A DNA stretch of 13,384 bases from NCBI GenBank assembly GCA_003220195.1, contig QHRT01000133.1, forward strand, positions 1-13,384, in the 5' to 3' direction. Position 1 is the first letter of the stretch. Each line of letters starts with the position of its first letter. Positions 1 through 4,096 of the stretch are shown piece after piece. The notes beneath the pieces are model-generated. The model was not told where the DNA came from. It saw nothing but the letters and a program-made list of their open reading frames with translations, and did not search any database. The position numbers and the translations under genes are program-made. Source of the DNA: Candidatus Rokuibacteriota bacterium. Lineage in GTDB: Bacteria > Methylomirabilota > Methylomirabilia > Rokubacteriales > CSP1-6.

Positions 1-136
1 CTCGGCGGTCGTCCGGGGATTCCGGGAGGCACCGGAGCTCTACCGGTTCTTGGTCGCCGATCCCCGGTTCGAGCAGACAGTCGAGACGCCGCGCGGAGCC
101 GTGTTCCGGGTCCGGCGGAATCCCCGCTCGAGTTGA
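1..136 (+). CDS. C-terminal fragment of an unrecognised protein (5' end outside window)
   Basis: A reading frame beginning at base 2 is open from the window edge to a TGA at 134-136, giving 44 residues. It contains the segments REAPELYRFLVADPRFE and GAVFRVRRNP. The alternating aromatic/charged, strand-like tail (PRGAVFRVRR) reminds me of the soluble C-terminal ends of multi-pass membrane glycosyltransferases, but this is only an impression. I do not recognise the family and the fragment is too short for a firm call. It lies 92 bp upstream of vapB on the same strand. The gap holds a small CCCG-TTTC-CGGG hairpin (167-178) and then the vapBC promoter. Confidence 0.4.
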   Translation, partial: SAVVRGFREAPELYRFLVADPRFEQTVETPRGAVFRVRRNPRSS

Positions 137-192
137 CGGCCACTCAATCGCGTCGCTCCTGAGGTACCCGTTTCCGGGCGCTGTCGCCGAGG

Positions 193-221
193 TTGACGCG
201 AGCATCTTGATGCAATAGCAT
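193..221 (+). promoter_or_regulatory. Predicted vapBC promoter (-35 TTGACG, -10 TAGCAT)
   Basis: TTGACG at 193-198 (5 of 6 matches to the sigma70-type -35) and TAGCAT at 216-221 (4 of 6 to the -10) are separated by exactly 17 bp. The expected transcription start falls at about 228-229, on the vapB ATG itself, predicting a leaderless transcript. This fits the lack of any Shine-Dalgarno sequence before vapB. The assignment is by inspection only. Confidence 0.55.
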
Positions 222-228
222 CTGATGC
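202..228 (+). promoter_or_regulatory. Twin palindromic operator for VapB/VapBC autoregulation
   Basis: Two perfect inverted repeats sit side by side: GCATCTTGATGC (202-213) and GCATCTGATGC (218-228), with GCATC/GATGC half-sites and a 4-bp AATA spacer. They cover the predicted -10 element and end directly before the vapB ATG at 229. Antitoxins of this type bind palindromic sites over their own promoter through the ribbon-helix-helix domain, and the VapBC complex binds more tightly. Two adjacent sites suit cooperative binding by a hetero-octamer. The palindromes are seen directly; the operator role is inferred. Confidence 0.7.
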
Positions 229-468
229 ATGCGCACCACGCTCGACATCGACGACGATGTGCTCGAGGCCGCGAGGGATCTCGCGCGCCGACAGAAGAAG
301 ACGGCCGGACGGGTCATCTCGGAGCTCGCCCGGCGAGGCCTCTCTGCACCCCGGGCCGAATCTTCGAAGGCCCCGAAGCCACTCCACGGGTTCCGCCCGT
401 TCCCGAGGCGCGGAGGGATCGTCACCAACGAAGCGATCGACCGCTTGCGCGAGGACGACGCGTATTGA
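229..468 (+). CDS. vapB: VapB-type ribbon-helix-helix antitoxin
   Basis: This 79-residue protein is the predicted antitoxin that neutralises the PIN ribonuclease encoded next to it. Residues 2-10 (RTTLDIDDD) form the beta strand of a ribbon-helix-helix DNA-binding fold, followed by helices at about 10-22 and 25-37. The C-terminal part (GFRPFPRRGGIVTNEAIDRL, 54-73) matches the toxin-wrapping tail seen in VapB antitoxins of mycobacterial-type VapBC systems. The ATG at 229 directly abuts a palindromic operator and has no Shine-Dalgarno sequence, so it probably starts a leaderless mRNA. The stop overlaps the vapC start (TGATG, 466-470), implying translational coupling. Family assignment is confident; autoregulation is inferred from the operator. 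Confidence 0.88.
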   Translation: MRTTLDIDDDVLEAARDLARRQKKTAGRVISELARRGLSAPRAESSKAPKPLHGFRPFPRRGGIVTNEAIDRLREDDAY

Positions 469-896
469 TGCGAGCGCTGCTGGACATCAACGTTCTGATC
501 GCGCTGCTGGATCCGGACCATTCGCTGCACGAGCGCGCGCGAGAATGGTTCGGTCGGCATGGGCCGCAGGGCTGGACGTCGTGTCCGATCACGCAAAACG
601 GCTGTGTGCGCATCATGTCCCATCCCGCGTACCCGAACGCGTTGCCGGTTCGTCCAGTCGTCGAGCGCTTGCGGGAAGCGACGCAGAGTCCACATCACGA
701 GTTCTGGCCGGACGATGTGACCTTGCTGGACCCGCGAGTCGCCGATGCCGGCCGCATCCACGGGCCGCGGCAGTTGACCGATCTCTACCTGCTCGCGCTG
801 GCCGTGAGCCGGGGGGGACGGTTCGTCACGTTCGACGCCTCTGTTCCCCTGACCGCGATCGAAGGCGCGGAGAAGAAGCACCTCGTGGTGCTGTAG
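468..896 (+). CDS. vapC: VapC-type PIN-domain ribonuclease toxin
   Basis: This 142-residue single PIN domain is predicted to be a Mg2+-dependent endoribonuclease toxin that cleaves tRNA or rRNA when not bound by VapB. Visible PIN acids are D6 in LLDINVLIALLD, D105 in RQLTDLYLLALA and D123 in RFVTFD. The position often filled by the second catalytic acid (ITxNG) is Gln43 (CPITQNGCVRIM), which is noteworthy but may be normal for this subfamily. The layout (DINVLIALL... SHPAYP... QLTDLYLLALAV...GRFVTFD) matches the mycobacterial-type PIN family. The ATG at 468 overlaps the vapB stop by one base. The frame is open back to 225, but the overlap start fits homologues. It converges on nudC, the stops being only 7 bp apart. 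Confidence 0.9.
   Translation: MRALLDINVLIALLDPDHSLHERAREWFGRHGPQGWTSCPITQNGCVRIMSHPAYPNALPVRPVVERLREATQSPHHEFWPDDVTLLDPRVADAGRIHGPRQLTDLYLLALAVSRGGRFVTFDASVPLTAIEGAEKKHLVVL
877..892 (+). terminator. Small hairpin at the vapC 3' end
   Basis: AGCACC (877-882) and GGTGCT (887-892) form a perfect 6-bp stem closed by a TCGT tetraloop, ending just before the vapC stop. No T-tract follows. It lies in the 7-bp-gap junction between convergent vapC and nudC, where a terminator would be expected, but a stem this short could arise by chance. Confidence 0.25.
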
Positions 897-903
897 GATC
901 GAG

Positions 904-1776
904 CTACTTCATCGCGTAGTTCTTGATGATGTACCCCGCGATCGAGTGCCGCGACGGGCTGATCGGCAGCTGGTCGCGCGGAAACCAGCGCGCGTCCTCC
1001 AGCTCTTCCTTGTCGACGGTCACGTCGCCGCCCGCGTAGCTCGCGACGAAGCCCACCATGAGCTGGCTCGGGAACGGCCAGTTCTGGCTGCCGACGTACC
1101 GGATGTCCGTCACGTCGACGCCGACCTCTTCCTTCACCTCGCGGCGCACGCACCCTTCGAGGCTCTCGCCGTTGTCGACGAAGCCGGCGACCAGCGCGTA
1201 GCGTCCCGGCGCCCATTCCGCCTTCCGCGCCAGCAGACAGCGGTCCCCGTCGATCACGAGCGTGATGGTCGCCGGATGGAGATGCGGATAGTGCTCGTAC
1301 AGGCACCGCGGGCATCGTTTGCCCCACTCGCCCTCGATCCGCTCCGTGCGCTCGCCGCAGCGGGGACAGTGGCCGCTCGTCGATTCCCACCAGAGCGCCT
1401 GCATCGCCATGCCGCCGAGCGACAGCAGGTCGTCGGGAAGCTTCGTGCCGCGCATCGGCACGAGCGTTTCCCGCTGGAATCCGTCCGGGACCGCGGCGTC
1501 CTTGGGAAGCGAGATGACCCAGCACGGCGTGTCGGACAGCGTGCCGAGCCAGAACGGCGCGTCGCCGTGCTCTGCCAGGGCCGGCGGACACGGTCCGCTC
1601 GGCAATCGAACCTCGCCCCCGTCGGGCACCACGAGCAGCGCCTGATCCTGGACGATCAGCCAGTTCCCCACGGGATCCGGGTTCTTCGCGGCGCGCTTGG
1701 CCGGCTCGAACTGGGCGCCGAGCACTTCGCGGTTGAAGGGAAGGTAGACGGAGAGAGGGGTGGCGTCCTGAGGCAT
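904..1776 (-). CDS. nudC: NudC, NAD(+)/NADH diphosphatase (Nudix hydrolase, RNA NAD-cap removing)
   Basis: This 290-residue cytoplasmic enzyme is predicted to hydrolyse NAD(H) to NMN(H) and AMP, and in known homologues it also removes NAD caps from RNA 5' ends. Residues 1-125 are the N-terminal NudC domain. A zinc ribbon follows (C137, C140, C155, C158: CPRC and CPRC). The Nudix box is complete at 198-220 (G198, E204, R212-E213, E216-E217, G219). The NADH-specific motif reads SQNWPFPSQ (230-238), against the canonical SQPWPFPxS. The ATG at 1776 was chosen because the N-terminus fits the family, an AAGGTG Shine-Dalgarno precedes it, and the upstream LLM gene stops only 5 bp earlier. The two are therefore an operon. 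The frame is open further upstream, but that stretch is a shadow of the LLM gene. Confidence 0.93.
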   Translation of the reverse strand: MPQDATPLSVYLPFNREVLGAQFEPAKRAAKNPDPVGNWLIVQDQALLVVPDGGEVRLPSGPCPPALAEHGDAPFWLGTLSDTPCWVISLPKDAAVPDGFQRETLVPMRGTKLPDDLLSLGGMAMQALWWESTSGHCPRCGERTERIEGEWGKRCPRCLYEHYPHLHPATITLVIDGDRCLLARKAEWAPGRYALVAGFVDNGESLEGCVRREVKEEVGVDVTDIRYVGSQNWPFPSQLMVGFVASYAGGDVTVDKEELEDARWFPRDQLPISPSRHSIAGYIIKNYAMK

Positions 1777-1781
1777 GGTGT

Positions 1782-2822
1782 TCACCTTTGCTGGGAGCGA
1801 TTCGCGGGCTCCGCGAGGCCGAACGCCTCCGCCAGGAGCTCGTAGGACCGGAGCCGCGCTTTCGGATCGTGCGTGATCGTGACGATCACGAACTCGTCGA
1901 CGCCGTGCTCGGCGGCGAATGCGACGAGGCGGTCGCGGACTTGCTCCGGGGCGCCGGCGATGCACCGCCGTCGCGCGTGCTGCGCGATCGCGAGCTCGCG
2001 GGCGCCGTACGGGAACGCATCGGCTTCCTCGACGGACGGGTACGGCCCGCCGCGTCCGGTGTAGAGGCGCACGATGAAGAGCTCGCGGCTCTTCGCGAGC
2101 CGGAGCGCTTCGGCCTCCGTGTCCGCGCAGACGACGAACACGGCGGCGCTCGCGCGCGGTCGATCGAGCGCCGCCGACGGACGGAAGTGCTCGCGGTAGG
2201 AGTGCGTCACCTCCACGCTGCCGTCCGCCGAGATGAAGTGCGCGAACGAGAACGCGGTGCCGAAGTGCGCCGCGATCCGGGCGCTCTCGCCGCTCGAGCC
2301 GAGCAGCCAGATCTCCGGCGCCGGCGCGCCCCGCGGCATCGCCCTGACGCCGGCGAACGGATGACTCTCCGGGAGCGCGTCGTCGATCCACGCGAGGAGA
2401 TCGGCGATCTGTCGCGGATAGAGCTCCGGCCCGACCGGGGGATCCGCGTACGCGAGCGCTCTTGCGGTGAGCTGATCGCTGCCGGGCGCGCGGCCGAGCC
2501 CGAGATCGATCCGGCCGGGAAAGAGCGTCGAGAGCATGCGGAACTGCTCCGCGACCTTCAGCGGACTGTAGTGGCTCAGCATGACGCCGCCCGCGCCGAC
2601 GCGGATTCTCGACGTGCGCGCCGCGATCTGGCCGATCAGGATCTCCGGACACGATCCGGCGAGCGCGGCGGTCGAGTGGTGCTCGGCCACCCAGTAACGG
2701 TGATAGCCGAGGCGGTCGGCCGCCTGCGCCAGATCGAACGTCTCCTGGATCGTGTCGGCCACGGTGCCGCCGCTGCGCACGGGCGACTGATCGAGTACGC
2801 TGAGCAGGACCATCGAAGGCAT
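1782..2822 (-). CDS. LLM-class flavin-dependent oxidoreductase, YhbW/MsnO8 type
   Basis: A 346-residue bacterial-luciferase-fold (TIM barrel) oxidoreductase, predicted to use FMNH2 or F420-type reduced flavin; the substrate is unknown. Family signatures are LGYHRYWVAEHHS (38-50), AARTSRIRVGAGGVML (67-82), HYSPLKVAEQFRML (84-97), GRIDLGLGRAPGSDQ (103-117) and the flavin-phosphate-loop region EIWLLGSSGESARIAAHFG (170-188). This is the YhbW/MsnO8 subgroup. The start is uncertain: ATG 2822 gives 346 residues, while ATG 2813 (Met4, MVLLSVLDQSP) fits homologues and lies 7 nt after a TAAGAT -10-like hexamer. Neither has a clear Shine-Dalgarno. It is the first gene of an operon with nudC (5-bp gap) and is divergent from a second LLM gene. 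Confidence 0.9.
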   Translation of the reverse strand: MPSMVLLSVLDQSPVRSGGTVADTIQETFDLAQAADRLGYHRYWVAEHHSTAALAGSCPEILIGQIAARTSRIRVGAGGVMLSHYSPLKVAEQFRMLSTLFPGRIDLGLGRAPGSDQLTARALAYADPPVGPELYPRQIADLLAWIDDALPESHPFAGVRAMPRGAPAPEIWLLGSSGESARIAAHFGTAFSFAHFISADGSVEVTHSYREHFRPSAALDRPRASAAVFVVCADTEAEALRLAKSRELFIVRLYTGRGGPYPSVEEADAFPYGARELAIAQHARRRCIAGAPEQVRDRLVAFAAEHGVDEFVIVTITHDPKARLRSYELLAEAFGLAEPANRSQQR

Positions 2823-2826
2823 CTTA
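2821..2826 (-). promoter_or_regulatory. Candidate -10 element (TAAGAT) for the LLM-nudC operon
   Basis: On the minus strand TAAGAT is followed by exactly 7 nt (GCCTTCG) and then the ATG at 2813-2811. This places the transcription start on or beside that ATG. An overlapping hexamer, TAGAAT (2831-2826), matches the -10 consensus better but would start transcription upstream of Met4. I see no good -35. The remaining 2827-2891 divergent intergenic DNA is GC-rich and holds the second LLM gene's ribosome binding site. Confidence 0.35.
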
Positions 2827-2880
2827 TTCTAATGGGGGCCCCGGGGGCGCGCGGACGCGCTCCTCGGGCACTGAGGGTGG

Positions 2881-2886
2881 AGGAGG
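2881..2886 (+). promoter_or_regulatory. Shine-Dalgarno AGGAGG fixing a GTG start
   Basis: A consensus AGGAGG lies 5 nt before a GTG at 2892, and translation from that GTG gives the family-typical N-terminus (SDGRFRFGIFLAPFH). An in-frame ATG at 2832 has no such site and would add about 20 low-complexity residues, so the GTG is preferred. Confidence 0.8.
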
Positions 2887-2891
2887 CGACG

Positions 2892-4058
2892 GTGAGTGAC
2901 GGACGGTTTCGCTTCGGGATCTTTCTCGCGCCGTTCCACGCGATGGACGAGCATCCGACGCTGGCGATCGAGCGCGACTTCCAGCTGATCGAGCACCTGG
3001 ACCGTCTCGGGTACGACGAGGCGTGGATCGGCGAGCACCATTCCGCCGGCTTCGAGATCATTCCGTCGCCGGAGCTCTTCATCGCCGGCGCGGCCGAGCG
3101 CACGCGCCACATCCGGCTCGGCACCGGCGTCAACTCGCTGCCGTATCACCATCCGTTCATTCTCGCCGACCGGATCCAGCAGCTCGACCACCAGACCCGC
3201 GGCCGCGCGATGTTCGGCGTGGGGCCGGGGGCGTTGCCGTCCGACGCCGTCATTCTCGGGATCGATCCGCTGCGGCAGCGCGACATGATGGACGAGGCGC
3301 TCAGCGTGATCGTTCCGCTCCTGCGTGGCGAAACGGTCACGCACAAGAGCGACTGGTTCCAGATGGTCGACGCGCGATTGCAGCTGCCGCCCTACACGCG
3401 CCCGCACATCGAGATGGCGGTCGCCGGCTCCGTCTCGCCGGCGGGACCGCGCGCGGCCGGCAAGTACGGCATCGGGCTCCTGTCGATCGGGTCCACGAGC
3501 CCGATGGGCTACATGGCTTTGCCGATTACCTGGCAGATCGTCGAGGACGAGGCGCGGGAGAACGGCCGCACCGTGTCGCGGCGCGACTGGCGGATCGTGG
3601 TCCCGATGCACGTCGCCGAGACGCGACAGCAGGCTTTCGAGAACGTGCGCTTCGGGCTCGGCAACTGGCTCCGCTATTTCACCGAGGTGATCGCCTTGCC
3701 GTTCCCGCTGACCGGCACGCTCGACCAGCGCATCGAGCAGTATCTCGCCGGGGGACACGCGGTCGTCGGCGATCCCGACGACGCGTTCGCGCGAATCCAG
3801 GATCTCCAGGCGAAGTCCGGCGGCTTCGGCGGCCTGCTGCAGCTCGCGCACAACTGGGCCGACTTCCCGCAGACCCTGCGGAGCTACGAGCTCATCGCGC
3901 GCTACGTCGCGCCGCGGGTGAACCAGCTCAACCTCACGCGCGATCAGAGCATGGCGTGGACGGCCGCGAACCGCGACGAGCTGATCGGCGCCGCGAAGGA
4001 CGCGAAAGTGCTGGCGGCGCAGAAGTACTCGGAGGAAAAGCAGCAGCGAGGTTCGTGA
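2892..4058 (+). CDS. LLM-class flavin-dependent oxidoreductase, limonene-monooxygenase-like
   Basis: A 388-residue luciferase-like monooxygenase, predicted to be a soluble flavin-dependent enzyme acting on a small organic substrate. Motifs are FGIFLAPFHAMDEHPTLAIE (8-27), LGYDEAWIGEHHSAGFEIIP (39-58), RTRHIRLGTGVNSLPYHHPF (70-89), RGRAMFGVGPGALPSDA (103-119) and the phosphate-binding region GPRAAGKYGIGLLSIGS (185-201). This pattern resembles the LimB (limonene 1,2-monooxygenase) branch, but the substrate cannot be read from sequence. The start is the GTG at 2892 with AGGAGG 5 nt upstream. It diverges from the other LLM gene (69 bp apart) but belongs to a different subgroup, so it is not a recent duplicate. 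The stop lies 2 bp from the convergent membrane/spermidine-synthase gene. Confidence 0.9.
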   Translation: MSDGRFRFGIFLAPFHAMDEHPTLAIERDFQLIEHLDRLGYDEAWIGEHHSAGFEIIPSPELFIAGAAERTRHIRLGTGVNSLPYHHPFILADRIQQLDHQTRGRAMFGVGPGALPSDAVILGIDPLRQRDMMDEALSVIVPLLRGETVTHKSDWFQMVDARLQLPPYTRPHIEMAVAGSVSPAGPRAAGKYGIGLLSIGSTSPMGYMALPITWQIVEDEARENGRTVSRRDWRIVVPMHVAETRQQAFENVRFGLGNWLRYFTEVIALPFPLTGTLDQRIEQYLAGGHAVVGDPDDAFARIQDLQAKSGGFGGLLQLAHNWADFPQTLRSYELIARYVAPRVNQLNLTRDQSMAWTAANRDELIGAAKDAKVLAAQKYSEEKQQRGS

Positions 4059-4096
4059 GCTCAGCGCCCGGGCTGAAACCCGCCGGGCGAGAGCTT
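4057..4096 (+). terminator. GC-rich hairpin after the second LLM gene
   Basis: An outer stem AGCTC (4058-4062)/GAGCT (4091-4095) and a perfect inner stem CGCCCGG (4065-4071)/CCGGGCG (4083-4089) enclose an 11-nt loop. The two stems are separated by a small AG/A internal loop. The hairpin begins at the LLM stop codon and occupies the last codons of the convergent minus-strand gene, so it could end transcription in either direction. There is no T-tract, so any intrinsic termination would be of the U-poor, high-GC kind. Confidence 0.5.

Noticed and set aside
202..228. The vapB palindromes as CRISPR repeats or a mobile-element end
   Set aside because: There are only two units with a 4-bp spacer, no target-site duplication or transposase, and the position fits antitoxin autoregulation.
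1777..2652. Possible LLM-NudC fusion from an open frame upstream of nudC
   Set aside because: The upstream frame is an out-of-frame shadow of the LLM gene, which has its own stop 5 bp before the nudC ATG.
2834..2848. G/C-rich near-palindrome GGGGGCCCCGGGGGC between the divergent LLM genes
   Set aside because: It is low-complexity GC sequence with no half-site repeated elsewhere in the window; nothing marks it as an operator beyond composition.
1788..2891. N-terminal extension of the + strand LLM gene
   Set aside because: The frame is open but antisense to the other LLM gene. The GTG at 2892 has a consensus Shine-Dalgarno and a family-typical N-terminus.
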